A stretch of 64,000 nt of DNA from Oryzias latipes (GCF_002234675.1 NC_019879.2:12342464-12406463); one strand, 5' to 3'; positions 11,614 to 23,482 are shown, counted from the stretch's first letter. Notes: generated by a model from the letters alone, not told the origin. Translations and numbers: made by a program.

Positions 11614-12950
11614 CAGGGGTCGGCAACCTTTTTTACTCAAAGAGCCATTTGGGACCGCCCCTAATAAAAAAGAAAGCACCCGGAGGCACAACCCGTTTTG
11701 ACATCATTATTTATATTATGCCTGTATATATTATTCAAAGGTGCTCATTACGTCGATCTTCAATGAGTGTAGGTCGCGGGCCAGAAAAGATTAAAAAAAA
11801 AAGTACTTCTTTAAAATCCACCAAAGTCCTCACTGAGAAGTACGGGACTTGATTGACATGTAGATTGGCCAATCGGACATCGTCTGAAGCATACGTCGCT
11901 GCAAATGCACATTATGTTCTTTAAAGGTTGATACCGCGGCCGCTTGTGGGAGGAGCTACTGGTTCTGGTCTGTTCGCTGCATGGAGCGATGTGTTTATCA
12001 ATGCATGGTAGACACGGAGAATGTGGAGAGATCAGGTTTATTATTTTGAAGAGTTCTACTTGGTAATCATGTTTCCATGTTTGAGTTCATAAAATCATCC
12101 CAGAGAAAGTCTCTGCTTCAACTCCCGCAGGGAAAGCTGCATCTCAATCTGACGCCCGTGTTTTCATCTCTCTGACAGAGTTTGAAGCCAAAGCCCCTCC
12201 TCCGCCTCTCTACCTGCTTTTCCTCTCTACCTCTTCACCTGTTCATATCCTCTGCAGCTGAGATTTGTTTCCCCCGCGCTCCTCAGTGTGTCCTACACAG
12301 AGAGCGCAAAATACGATAGTAGTCAGGGCGCTCCAGCACAAGGATGAAAGAGCCGGACGCAGGTTATAGCAGGGATAGAGCGGGTTAAGAAAATGAATGG
12401 AAGAAGGCGCTCCGTTGAAGAAATATTCAATATTGTACACATTTTATTATTAGTCAGAACTATCTTTTATTTAGAAAAATCGTTTATTTTATCAGTCCAG
12501 TACGGAAAAAACATCAACAAAAGATGTGTTGGGCGGTTTTTGGCTGTGTCTGCCGGTTTTCAGATGACTTTTCGGCTGGAAAACTGTGACTCTATCTGGC
12601 AACGCTGGTGCGAACTCTCAGTCTGTAATCAGCGAGTTGGTCTCTGCCCCGCGGTACGTCAAGTTCCCGGCAGAAGATCAGAGTGTTTATTGAAGCCGCC
12701 CCGCGTGTCTCCTCCTGCTATCAGCTCTGCAGGTCTCGCCCGATAGATACGAGCTCATTACGAAGCTGTTTTTTACGTGGCTCGCGCTTCGTACAGAGCC
12801 ATCAGCGCCTTTGAAATGCCATGAAAAATGAACACACTAATAAAATTTAATTATTATAAAATACTCATTATTTTCCAAAGTCACAGGGAGCCACAACAGA
12901 TGGATGAAAGAGCCACATGTGGCTCCGGAGCCATGGATTGCCGACCCCTG
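11614..12950. mobile_element. hAT non-autonomous element with 8-bp target duplication
   Basis: It starts CAGGGGTCGGCAACC and ends GCCGACCCCTG, flanked by perfect direct repeats TCCTATGA at 11606-11613 and 12951-12958. An 8-bp duplication and CAGGG ends are diagnostic for hAT. The 1337-bp interior has no transposase-like frame. Removing it with one duplication restores continuity of the surrounding Tc1 fossil, so it inserted later. Confidence 0.92.
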
Positions 12951-12981
12951 TCCTATGAGCTCTGGCATCAACAAGGCATTT

Positions 12982-13188
12982 CTACCCACAGAACTGCAAC
13001 TCACTGGATATATTCTCTTTTTTGGACCATTCTCTGTGAACCCTAGAGATGGTTGTGGGTGAAAATCCCTGTAGATCAGCAGTTTCTGAAATCCTCAGAC
13101 CAGAACGTCTGGCACCAACAACCATACCGAGTTCAAAGTCACTTAAATCACCTTTTTTCCTCATTTTGATGCTCGATTTAAACCGCAA
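12982..13188 (-). pseudogene. Tc1 transposase N-terminal helix-turn-helix fragment
   Basis: The frame includes KKGDLSDFELGMVVGARRSG and then ISETADL and SPTTISRVHREWSKK, the paired-like helix-turn-helix that binds Tc1 inverted repeats. The N-terminal half is readable, but the rest of the gene is interrupted and deleted. Confidence 0.85.
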
Positions 13189-13315
13189 CAGATCTTCTTG
13201 ACCACGTCTGCATGTCTAAATGCATTGAGATGCTGCTATGGGATTGGCTGATAACAAATTTGATTAAATGAGCAGGTGAACAGGTGCGCCTAATATTAAG
13301 TGGCCGGTGGGTGTA

Positions 13316-14799
13316 TGTTTTATTGAACTCCTTTACCTTTTAAAGGGAAGCTTCAAATTTTTTTTTTTTTACCCCAAATTTCATGTAGCATTTTTTCATA
13401 CAGTATGTCCGTGAAAAGATTTTCTGGAATTGGAGTGGTCTTTGTCTTGAGTCCCACTGATGTTTTGTCTCAAATGATGTTCAAATGTTACATTCCCATG
13501 CACATGTACCTGTGCTCTCTGTTCAGAATGATCTTGCACATGATGTTAAAGAGAGCGACAGAAACAATAATCAACACCTTCGGTTCACTCACAGTGGAAC
13601 AAAAACATCAGAAGAAACTCTGATCTGGAGTTTCATCAGTTTGTTTTGCTCAGAAACTGATATTCAGGTCAGCTGGGGGAAGAAGCTACTGATTATTACT
13701 GTATGTAATTTAAGAGTTCAAATCAGCACAGTCAAAACAGCCTCTGTTTGTGCATGCAGGTTTGAGTGGATGCTGTCTGAAAGAAATAAGCTCACATGCA
13801 TGTATGTCTGTCATTGGTGTCATGAAAAGAGCTGTGTTTTCCTACCCTGTATAACACCACACATGTCTGGATTACATGGAATCTACAAATTTTGATCTGC
13901 AAAAGGGAGTGTCTTCATTTGGCCAAAAATTCTCCCATTTTATTAAACACATTTCCGACTGACTTTGACTGTTAAGACATAAATGTTAGATTTTGAAGAT
14001 TTGTTGTTAAGAAAGTGTTTCACTCAAAAAGAGAGATAAAATAACCAACCTTTCTTGTCTCTTTATAATGCTGCTTCAGGATCCAGTGACCTGCTTTTTA
14101 CCTGTGACCTCAAACCAACAAAACAGGGAACCTGTGGGGTGCTGTGACTGCAGCAGAGATAAGGATAGAGGCAGATTACTTTGGAATTTGGGGCTATATG
14201 TCGAAACTTCTCTGCTTCCAAGGCTTGTTTTAAGCCCCATCCTTGCCTCACTCCATAATCTACTGGGTTTTTCCTCCATGGGTACATCTGTGCCTTGTTA
14301 ATTTATAACAGAAAAAAAAATCATTAAAAGGTCATTACAGTTTTTTTCCTTTCATTGTTTGATGCCCTACACATGCAAAACAGTCTTTATGTATTTCAGC
14401 TTTGTTCTGCATGTCTAAAAAAGACAAGCAAATCTGTAAAAGGAGCACATTTTTTGAAGGTAAAAAAATGTCGATCCCAATGGTCTTTGTGGTAGCATAT
14501 AAAATCAGATCCTGTTGGCTTTCCATCTTTATGACATGGCGCCTTTTCCTGCTAGCAGTAGCCATCAGAAGAGGGCTCTGTAAGATGGTTGACACATTCA
14601 ATGTTCTTCTGCTGTCATGAAATGCTGCATGTCCAAAAATGATACTATGAAGTGATTTGTACTCCACTTTCAGGTGAGTCTAACCCGTAGCACAATTCTT
14701 ATCTCAACAAAGTTGTCTTTTTCAGGATCATCTAAACTGCTGAGTGCTTTGGTCTTTGTTTTATCTTCTCCAGCAGTTCAAATAACGTATTTTCCACAC
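13316..14799. other. No recognisable gene
   Basis: Intergenic DNA. Frames at 13485-13895 (plus) and 14335-14667 (minus) show no domain and sit in AT-rich sequence. Confidence 0.55.
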
Positions 14800-15140
14800 T
14801 ATACTGGATTACACAGTGGTGCTCAAACCCTGGAAGAAATTATGATTTTGTGGCATTTGTGCAAAAAAAGCTTTCTTCAGGCGACCCAACCATGCAGGCA
14901 TTCTCAGTTCCTTGGATATCTTCTTAAATCCCTTTCCTGATTTGTACAGTTCAGTTACCTTTTCCCGAAGATCTTTTGACAGCCCTTTGGCTTTCTCCAT
15001 GACTCAGGATCCAGAAATGTCAGTGCAGCACTGGATGAAGGATGCAAGGGTTTCTCTGTTGGGAGTCCAGAAACTCCAAGACCTTTTAGAACAAAGTCGT
15101 CAAGTTATGTACACTTTTGAACAGCATCATTTGGGAAGTT
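14800..15140 (-). pseudogene. Second Tc1-like fragment
   Basis: On the minus strand, MEKAKGLSKDLREKV begins at 15000. This is the start of a Tc1-type helix-turn-helix domain (LSKDxRxKV...LYKSGKGFKKISKEL). After about 35 residues it jumps to sequence ending QNHNFFQGLSTTV, which in full-length relatives lies near the 3' end. It is therefore a heavily deleted, non-functional copy, and not the same family as 11302-13315. Confidence 0.7.
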
Positions 15141-16994
15141 TCTGTTGTCATTAGGATTGAAAAAGGGTAAACATAATTTTTTGATAATAAATGGTTTCAC
15201 CCAACCACTAACTGAGTGGAAAAAAGTGTTTGTGTTATCATTCATATTCTCTGAAAAACAACTTCCAGGGTATGTCAATCGCACTGTAGATGATTGGTCT
15301 ATTTTTCAAGTTGTGTCATGTATCCGGCACACCAAACTAGAAGGTGCCTCAAGCAAAACAAAAGAGTCAGAGATAAGTCATACTTCAGTCTGACTTAACC
15401 AACTGTATTCACAGTAACTCTAGAATTTGTTTGTAACACGCACCGTTTGCTCAAATCGCGCCGCAGGACCTCAGATTGCGTTTGTACCATTGACTTACAT
15501 AAAAACTGGCCATCTCTGCTGCGCAAATCGCATTTGCTGTTTAACCCTAACCTGTAATCCTAAACTTAACCCTTCCTCTGGGTTTTTAAAAAGAAAGTTC
15601 TGCACTGACCACACATATTTCATTTCATTTTATTTGCTGTGCAAGTAAACTCAACAATTTTCACAGTTTCTGAGACTGTCAGTCAGTGTCGTTTGTGCCC
15701 CCCCCCTTTGTCAAGCTCTCCATGTATGCAATACACAGCTTGCAGAAAAGGGGGATCGAAGGTGGAGCTACTCAGCTCAGCACCCCTTTAGAGGAGATTT
15801 TGGCAACAGAGGCTTCAGATAAACATGAAATATGGCTTTTTAGGACATTTAAGTTTTGGGATTTTGGTTAAAAACTTTATAATCATAATTAAAACACCAC
15901 TGGGAACATTTAAAAAAATTGTCATAGGTGGACTTTACAGACCTTGTTGCGTGTTTAAGCAGAGCACACAGACAGGCCTCTTTGCTTTTTCTATTCTTCT
16001 TGTGAATCCATGTGACGGATTGTCCCTATATTCTATCACTGTCTATAATTTTTTTGCCCCTTAAACTGTTTATCATCTGCCTTCTGCTTAAAGAGCAGCC
16101 ACACGTTCCTATGATTTCCGCTTATGGAACACAAATACTCCTGTGGTGTGCCAAGGGAACTTTCGTTCAAAAGTAGCTTGAAGTCTTTTTGGTGGCTGAT
16201 CTACAGATTTTAGTTTTTTTGTTTCACCTTTGACGAGTCTAATGTAGGCAATTTCTGACGCCCCACTAGTCCTGGAATCATTGATGTTCAGCATCTTAAT
16301 TGGCGTTCCTTTGTATTAGTGCACGAACAACTGTTTTCTCTGTCGTTTCAGCTGTTGAGGACATTAGTCAGAGCAGGCAAAAGTGCAAAGAGTTAATGAT
16401 GTGTGTTCTGTTGGGTCAGAGGTGTGGGGGTGGATTTTTGATCAAGTGATGGCTGAAGGTCAGAAATAACTCTGTCTCTGCGAGGCTAGAGGAACAGAGG
16501 GGACCCAGACATGACAGGGGTCAGTGATAAGCAGAGAGGCCACAGGGCAAAGTTATGGACCAGTATTAGAAGCTACTTGTAGCCATGGCAACAGATTTCT
16601 CTTTTCCTTTCGATCACGAATAAGCCTGATGAAACTAATATAAAAAATTCAAGACTCTGGCTTTCTCGTCCTGTGATCTCTGACATAAATATCCTGATAT
16701 TTTTAGCTATGGAGCAAAAATTTCAATTGCCAGGGGCTCCTTCCTTAGTTTGGATTTTTACTTAGGATAAAATTAAGTCAAATCTAAATGTGCAAAACTG
16801 AGAATGTTTATTTTTAACCTTTCAGATTTGAAACCCTGCGGCTTGAAATTTTGGTGTAGCATCTTTATTTCTTTTTTTTAAATCTTTCATAAATCCAGCT
16901 TATCGTGCAAACTTTTGCTCTGACAATCAAAAATCTGGACTCAGCTCACAAATACTTGAATTGAAAAATGAATTCAAGCTTTGACTGTAGATTG
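15141..16994. other. No recognisable gene
   Basis: Intergenic sequence with short unsupported frames on both strands and no clear TE terminus. Confidence 0.55.
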
Positions 16995-17320
16995 TCATGA
17001 TCCTGCACTGTGCACTGCCTGCAGCACCCTCAGGTACTTGGCCTCATGCTTCCCACCTGTTTTGCTGCCTACTTAAACAGGTGAATTCACTCAGCAGCTC
17101 TCTGCCAGATAGTACTCCTCCTTGTTCTCCTTTTTCAGGTTTTTTTTTTTAAGCTCAGTATTTTTGAGGTTTCTAGAGTCTGACCAGTGACCACACTGTC
17201 CTACTGAGCACAGCTTTTTCCGTCTCCTGTGAAACTTCCTACAGTGGGACTTAAAATAAACACTTTCTAGTACTTCTAGAGGTTTTATTTTTTATTTATT
17301 AAATGTTCCTACTGTCATGA
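16995..17320 (+). mobile_element. Possible solo-LTR remnant
   Basis: Begins TGTCATGATCCTGC and ends near ACTGTCATGAC. An AATAAA polyadenylation signal lies at about 17255, in a position typical for an LTR. TGTCATGA starts resemble the LTRs at 46135 and 48734. I could not define a target duplication or a clean CA end, so this is tentative. Confidence 0.35.
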
Positions 17321-17399
17321 CTCTTGATAGAGGTTCATATTTGGGATGCTTGGACATGTGGGACAAATCCTACCCCAGTTTCTGGACTATTGACTGTAT

Positions 17400-17640
17400 C
17401 TGAGGGTGCATTCAACGGCACACTTTTGGTTCTCTTAAACTGAACCAGAGTTTGTTTCCCCCTATAATCCAGAAGAAATTTGCTGTTAGAATGCACCCAA
17501 GTGGACCCTGTTCTAGGACCAGTAACCGCTCTCTGACCCATCTTTCGAAGTGATCTCAGTTTGTTTCCAATTGGACTGAGCTTCAGTTTACTCAGAGCTT
17601 CCCTGTCTGAATATACTTTTTGTAGTTTTTGTAAATTGCC
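17400..17640. repeat. Dispersed DNA-transposon-like repeat, copy B
   Basis: Shares TGAACCAGAGTTTG, CCAATTGGACTGAGCTTCAG and GACCAGTAACCGCTCTCTG blocks with 34440-34690 and 9660-9905. The first part contains a small inverted pair, GGGTGCATTCAAC and AGAATGCACCC. Confidence 0.5.
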
Positions 17641-17724
17641 CTAATGCAAGTGTAACTTTTGGAAGACATTTTAACAGAAATGATTGAATGAATTCAAGTT
17701 AAAACATTTTGTATACGAGATTTT

Positions 17725-18170
17725 ACTTTGGTATTGTCACAAGAACAGGCAAACGGCTGGATCCAAATGCAGCAGGCTTATTAGCTCAGCTGAAAGTCCA
17801 CACAGCTGAATCAGGATTAGGCAGGCAGGGGTAAATAAGGAGCATAGGAGCATCAAAGGAGAAACAGGAGAAGTCAGGGTCCAGGTGAGATTCGGGGCAG
17901 GCAAACAAAGTCAAATACAGGATAAGGAGCCAGAAGATCAGGCCTTGACATACCTGCTCAGTAAAAGAAAGGCAGAGTGGCATAAACTACTTCCTACGTA
18001 GTGAAGCTCAGTCCCGTGCTTAAGTATCCTGTTATTGATTGAGTGAATGAAAGTCAGGTGTGCGGCCTCAAGGACGTGTGCGCTGGGGTTGCTGGGAGAT
18101 GTAGTGTGGTTAGAACTCTGGAGATGGTTCCCGCTGGTGACCAGAGAATTTGTCACCAGTGATTTGTTCT
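17725..18170. other. LTR-retroelement-like non-coding sequence, uncertain
   Basis: Purine-rich stretches with reiterated CAGGCA and AACAGGAG motifs, bounded by TTGTCACAAG and TTTGTCACCAG. This composition is common in LTR and leader regions of fish retroelements, but there is no primer-binding site or gene to confirm it. Confidence 0.25.
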
Positions 18171-18601
18171 TGTTCATTTTTAGGTTTACATGGAGTTTAA
18201 CAGATTGTAGGAAAGAATCTCAGGCTTGAGTTCTACAAAAGCATCAATCAACACAAATCCCGACTCATTGAAATATTTTGTTCAAAGAGGGGCAAAACTG
18301 AACAGTTGTGCCAACTTTCAAAGCAAACTAAGGTGAGCACTTATTAATGAGGCTTGAAAGTAACAAATTCTCAAAAGAAGGAATAAGTAAATCACTTTGA
18401 AAGACTAAAAATCTCACAATTATTCTCAAGTATTGTCTTTCGGTTAACACTACCAGGCCTTGTTGCCATCAAGAAACACATAGAAAAAAATGTATTTTCA
18501 ATTCCTTTAGAGTATTCTAAACAGTTACCTCTGGTTTAAGATTTTCTTTATACTTACTAGTTGTCTCATTTCTCCCTAATTTCTTGTTTTTTGTATTTCA
18601 G

Positions 18602-19690
18602 ACTAAGGAACCGACTGGTGCTGAGAGGAATTTCTGTTCAACTCAGGGACAACTTTGATTTTTACAGTGCATACTCTGTAAGTAGAAATTTACATCGACA
18701 AAGGATATTAATCGGTCCTTCCAGAATTTTATGATGATACAATCACACCAATTCTGCAAAATTAAATAAATCCCACAACTTTTTCTCCAACACTGCAACT
18801 TTGGCCAATCGCTCTAATTTTAAACAAGTTCCACCCTAAAGCACTCCTCAAACACGTATAGAGGCTCAAACATAACCACTCAAATTAGCCTTTTTTTAAT
18901 TGGGGTTACATAAAACTGCACTTAAAAGAAATGGGAATAAAGTCTCTGCTTAGAAATGAATATGTCCTCTTACAGACTTAAAACAAATATAACTTTAATC
19001 TTAATTTTTTGTAAAACTGTCTAAACGTCTGGCTTTTTGTGGCACAGCATACATGAGAAATGGCTGCAAGATCCTAGAGATATTGAATAATTAGATCTTA
19101 ATGAAACAGAAGACATTTTTACCACGGTCTGAGTTTTTTTTTACATGCTATATATTAGTATACATACAGTATTGCATGTGTCTATTTAAATGGGAAATAG
19201 TTTTCCCTTGAGTGGTTCTGCTGCTTTACCTGATATTTAAGTCCACTTGACTGGATTCAGGTTTTTATAGAATTCAATGACATCTGGTTGTATTTTAAAC
19301 GTAGTGAAATAACTGCAATCAGTTATTACAACTTAAATAATTTTTCCAATTTAGACTGTTTATTCTAATTTGATGAATTATAAAATTTGTTTTTTGCCTT
19401 CTGTCATTAGGGCAATGACTCTTTCCTGAACCTGATTTGGGGATCCTCTATGTTGAACGGGAAGGGTGTTCTGTTGCACCTCTGTTCACATCATCATCAA
19501 GAGAGATAAAGCAAAGAATAACAATGAAGACTTTCCAAAGGCTGTCTATATGGACTGCATCTCAACAACCCAAAGTCAATGAAGAACGCATTCCAGCTCA
19601 TCCAAAAGGTACTGCTCATTTTAGGACACAATGAACTTAAACCAAGAATCCAGAGACTAAAAAAACCAGCTGACTCCATCAGTTCACCTG
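18602..19690 (+). pseudogene. Decayed copy of a fish multicopy gene (C-terminal exons), tentative
   Basis: An exon-like block at 18602-18678 is bounded by TATTTCAG and GTAAGT and is open in one frame (LRNRLVLRGISVQLRDNFDF). A second block from 19411 follows an ATTAG acceptor; it contains, in shifting frames, DFPKAVYMDCISTTQS, KNAFQLIQKVLLILG and LKPRIQRLKKP. The last pieces resemble the C-terminal end of a large family of uncharacterised teleost proteins that close with a YP..L..TFE.IQK...LDG.KL..K-like segment. Stops and frameshifts make this a pseudogene at best. Assignment is inference from memory. Confidence 0.3.
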
Positions 19691-20504
19691 GTTTGCATCA
19701 TGGTTTTTTTTTTTAAAGAAAACATTTATGTTTTGTGAACGCATATAAAACATACATTAAAAATACTAAAAGTGCAGTGTTTATTTCAGGAAAAGATTAA
19801 ATTCCTCACTCTAAACTACTACAGTAAGTTATGCATGCATCCTAGTTGTTTCAAATGAAGGACTGAAGTGTTTAAAGCTGCATTTCTGCATTGTTCCTGT
19901 GAACGTGTATGCGGTAAAGTAAACATTGGGGTATATTCATTTAATTAAATGAAAGGACTTAAGTAAATTAAATGTTTGATTTACACCTACATATGGGGCC
20001 CCATACACCTACAAACCAAAGGTTGTTTTTGTATATAATTTACTTGTTATTCTAGGTTGTTATAACTTTACTGGATGTGTAAATTCTAAACTGTTTTTTG
20101 AAAAAAGGATGTACTTATGGTTATATGTGAAGACTACTATTTTATTAAGTAAACAGTACTAACAACTATGTTAACTCACCGTTGTGAGTTCATTAAACTA
20201 AACTTGTCTAGTTTTGCATCTATGTAAAAACTTTTTTTAAATAAATTTGGCAATCTGCTTCTATTCTCTGTTCTGGTAAACTCAACTAATCCAGGTTCAG
20301 AGTACCGGTAATAAAATGTTATTCTGTTAATGTGTTTATTATCTGTTTATGGCTGTTTATTTCTCTATAGAAGTTCATTTGATTTCAGCGTTTGGGGACC
20401 AGTGGGTACTTCCTGTTTGGAAAGAGACGGGGAGGGGTTCACTCAGTCCATTTCTCATATGCAGTCAATGAGCCTTGCATACACTTATAAGAAAAGGAAA
20501 TTCA
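19691..20504. other. No recognisable gene
   Basis: AT-rich intergenic DNA; nothing supported. Confidence 0.55.
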
Positions 20505-20945
20505 ATTTCAATTCAATTCAAATTTATTTATATAGCCCATTATTACAACAATGGTCGCTTCATACCGGTAATTGTATATTAGACATAAAATCATAACAAA
20601 CATGAAGTCATAACTCAGTAGGTAATGGCTAAACTAAATTAAACAGACTAAGTTAAACTGGGCATCCCTGCCCTCAGACCCTCCTTCTCGGTAAGAAAAA
20701 ACTCCTAAAGAAAACAAATTCCGGAAAAAAAAGAAGAAAATTCAGGGGTGTCCACATGAAGAATGGAGGCGATGTACCAGAACTCTTAGAGAAGAATTAT
20801 CTTATCTAATCCAACAACTACATATTTAAGTAGTCCAGCAGATGACCTTCATCCAGATTGGTGGGGGGACGACTGGGGGCGCGAGACGAGTCAGAAGTAG
20901 GGTCCACAACCAAGTGTAGGAGCAGGAGCAGAGACGAGCCGAAAT
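20505..20945 (+). repeat. Teleost interspersed repeat (AATTCAATT family), copy 2
   Basis: It shares with 2566-3014 the AATTCAATTCAAATTTATTT opening, TCCTTCTCGGTAAG, GGGGTGTCCACATGAAG and the GGGGGGACGACTGGGGGCGC block. Divergence between the copies is visible throughout. Confidence 0.7.
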
Positions 20946-21039
20946 GGATTGGTCTAAAAGATTCTTTAAAGCACATTAACACCTTCTTTTTGGTCTCCTG
21001 TAAAAGTCTATCCAAATGCTTCAGTTGATTCAAACCCTC

Positions 21040-21340
21040 TTTTTTTTGGAACCACTTTTCCCGTACGCATCTCTCCTGTCCTAAAGAAGCATCGCTGGCT
21101 CTCAGTCCATCTCAGAACTGAGTTTAAAATCCTCTTCACTTTTAAAATCCTTTCTGACCTGACCCTTTGTCATGTCTCTGATCTCCTCCAGCTCCAACTA
21201 CTCGTTCACACACTCATATCCTCTTCAAGTTCTCTCCTTTCCACTCCATCTGATGCTTTGTTCACTATGTGGTTAAGAGAGTTCAGCAGATCTGCTCCTC
21301 GTCTACTGGATGACCTTCACGCCATAAATTCACAATGAGT
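21040..21340 (+). pseudogene. L2/CR1-type LINE, reverse-transcriptase C-terminal fragment
   Basis: Plus-strand translation gives PVLKKHRWLSVHLRTEFKIL and later FSRSAPRLLDDLH-like pieces. This is the C-terminal extension seen in L2-like LINEs, where LHWLPV...FKILLLTFK is followed by PRLWN. It is short, frameshifted and 5'-truncated, as expected for a dead LINE copy. Confidence 0.6.
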
Positions 21341-21404
21341 GTTTAAATTAAAACCTTTTAGGTGGCTTGAGATGAAAAAGTATCTTCTTAACTTTTAGAC
21401 ATTG

Positions 21405-21600
21405 GAATTTATTTGGTTCAGTTGGATGGGTGTTGGACTGCCAAGCATGAAAAATAGGTTCACCGTCCAGGGAATGCAATGAGCCAAAACCCAATGTAGG
21501 TCCTTGGGCAAGATCCTTCGTGCTACTGCCTAAACTATGCAGCCACAAAGACCCAAATCTGGGTTTCCCTGTTCCTGTCCCCAGCCCAGACAAAATACAG
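21405..21600 (+). repeat. SINE-like fragment
   Basis: Contains GGTCCTTGGGCAAGATCCTT and CTACTGCCTAAACT, which parallel the GGTCCTTAGGCAAGACCCTT and CTACCGCCTCCC body of the SINE at 22580. No A or B box is preserved. Confidence 0.4.
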
Positions 21601-21604
21601 ATGT

Positions 21605-21953
21605 GCTAAACTAATAGCCAAACCCATGTCTACTAAACACACAAAACAGAAAGCACTAAACCTGAATCAACAAAACACGCCAAACAGAAAGTACGAAATC
21701 CACGAATACTAAATGTATGAAAGGACAAATCAAAAGCACTAAATTGGCAACTACTAAAAGAAAAACCAAAAGACCTAAAAGCGCAAATACTAAAACCGAT
21801 AAACAAAAAGCACTAAACCAGCGACTACAGAACACAGTAAATGAAAAGCACAAACCCGTGACTAATGAACACATTAAACACAAAGCACTAAACCAGCGAC
21901 TAATGAAGGCGCTAAAAAAAGCACTAAACCAGCAAGTACTTGTGGCAGGATGA
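21605..21953. repeat. Minisatellite, about 38-bp unit, left part
   Basis: The core AAAGCACTAAACCAGCGACTA recurs about every 37-38 bp (for example near 21810, 21848, 21886 and 21924) and degrades toward the left. The lysine-rich frame 21717-21953 is produced by this repeat and is not a gene. The array resumes at 23413. Confidence 0.75.
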
Positions 21954-23412
21954 GCTAATTGAGGCACAGGTGTAGTCACTTTTCCTGGTGCTGCTGATGA
22001 GCACCAGCCAGCTACAAAAGAGGACTGAGCTGGGCTACGGGCTATGACTGGTCACTATTCTAACCGTCACAGACTTCCAAGATCTGTGGAAGGTCAACAT
22101 GGGGTAACCTCTCAGGCGGTGTCTGTGGTCTTTAGGCCATGGACATAGTTTATTCCAATTTTTGTTGTTGTTTTTTTCATTGTCAGGTCGACGATGCAAA
22201 CTGTAGGGGTGGATTGTGGCAGGATGAGCTAGTCACTCATCCTTGTGCTGCTGATGAGCACCTGGACAGCTATTAATGAGGACTGAGCTGGCTCTCCCTC
22301 AGTTCCTGCTGAGACCGCCTCCTGTTCTGGGTTCCTGCTCCTGTCAGGAGCCGGGACTTGCTGCATGCACATTCTTCCTGTTGGTTGCTGCATTTGTGGT
22401 GTCCTGTTTTTATTTTACTGCAATGTTTGTCGTAATCTCTCGTCACACAGCGTATCTGCGTGTTACGGGAAAGGGCGAAGTGGAACGGAGCGCATCACTC
22501 CCTGCCCCTCCCTTTAGGTGCAATCAGCGCTAATCGGTATGTGTGTGATGTGTGCCTCTTCACCCTGCATGTCCTCTGGTTGCGGCTGAGTAGCTCGGTT
22601 GGTAAGGTGAGAAGCTACCATGCAGGAATCCAGGGTTCGATTCCCGGAGGGGAAGAAACAATGGTACTGGGGGCAATTACCATATTAATGGCGAGCAGTT
22701 AAACATCACTCAGTGAGGGTCCTTAGGCAAGACCCTTAACGCTAGACCCTTAACGCTACCGCCTCCCGAGCGCAGTTCAGTTGCAGCTCACCGCTCCCCC
22801 AGGGGATGGGTGAAATGCGGAGAAGAATTTCCCCATTGAGGGATAAATAAAGTATCTGAAGTGATAAATAAATAATGCCCTGCTGCCCGTCTTCTGGTTT
22901 GCCTCCACAATGTTGTTTGGTGGAACCCACTGCTGCTGGGACAGGTTTTTGGCCCCTCTGTGGGAGTGTTTCTACAGGTGTTGTTCACAGTTCCCCTTCA
23001 TCCACTCCGTTGGTCCGTCGTCCGACGACTGCGTCTCCTCCCCAACCTCGCCTGCGGCCGATCACGTGACTTTGCAGGTGCTCCTGGGAGTTGGAGGCCT
23101 GTAGGGACTCATGACCACCTACCCCTTCCTGGCGACCTGTAAAGAGGACTCTGGTACACAAGTTGGGATTCACTTGTTTGTTGTGTTTGCTTGATTTGCA
23201 CCATATACACTTGCATGTGACTGGGGTATTTTTGTTCTGTCTTCAGTTTTGTTTGTGTGTACCACCTGTACGTACAGGTTGGCTTGTGGCCCTTCTTGTT
23301 TTTATTGTTCTTAATTTTTCATATTACAAATATTTTGTAAGTTGGAACCAGGTCTCCAACTGGTCGAGTGCTCAATTTTTTTAGTGTGCCTGAACCGATT
23401 GTGTTGCCACAT
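21954..23412 (+). mobile_element. LTR-like element inserted in the minisatellite
   Basis: Starts TGTGGCAGGATGAGCTA and ends GTGTTGCCACA, so TG...CA ends with an inverted TGTGGCA. It is flanked by TACT on both sides (21950-21953 and 23413-23416). The opening is repeated at 22217 (GTGGCAGGATGAGCTAG, then GTGCTGCTGATGAGCACC), so two terminal-repeat starts lie in tandem. No gag or pol is present. The minisatellite continues directly after it, confirming insertion. Confidence 0.6.
22580..22875 (+). repeat. tRNA-derived SINE
   Basis: An A-box-like TAGCTCGGTTGGTAAGG and a B-box-like GGTTCGATTCCCGG lie about 30 bp apart. They are followed by a body containing GGCAAGACCCTTAACGCTA and CCAGGGGATGGGTGAAATG, then GAAGAATTTCCCCATTG and a GATAAATAA tail. 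This is a pol III SINE, not a functional tRNA gene. The body and tail match the SINE at 45500-45715. Confidence 0.85.
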
Positions 23413-23482
23413 ACTGCAGACGCTAAACAAAAAGCACTAAACCAGCGACTACTGAAGACGCTAAACAAAAAGCACTCGCAAA
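23413..23482. repeat. Minisatellite, about 38-bp unit, right part
   Basis: Two further GCACTAAACCAGCGACTACT-like units (GACGCTAAACAAAAAGCAC), continuing the array that ends at 21953. Confidence 0.7.

Larger units (their letters stand above)
11302..13315 (-). mobile_element. Tc1-like transposon, internally deleted and split by a hAT
   Basis: TA at 11302-11303 is followed by CCCACACTCACCGGCCACTT; the other end reads AAGTGGCCGGTGGGTG before TA at 13314-13315. These are Tc1-type ends. The transposase reads on the minus strand: the N-terminal DNA-binding part at 12982-13188 and decayed C-terminal remnants at about 11330-11600 (for example AVMKAKGVQSGT). The DDE catalytic core between them is missing even after discounting the hAT. 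A complete 1337-bp hAT lies inside. Confidence 0.85.

Noticed and set aside
12393..12746. 117-codon frame with a Cys-rich middle
   Set aside because: It lies inside the hAT, and its similarity to the frame at 56971-57189 is due to shared repeat DNA on opposite strands.
21717..21953. Lysine-rich 78-codon frame
   Set aside because: It is produced by the 38-bp minisatellite (AAAGCACTAAACCAGCGAC), not by a gene.
22580..22660. tRNA gene
   Set aside because: A and B boxes are present, but the sequence continues into a SINE body and tail, and the tRNA fold is not kept. The same holds for 45520-45600 and 28420-28490 (minus).
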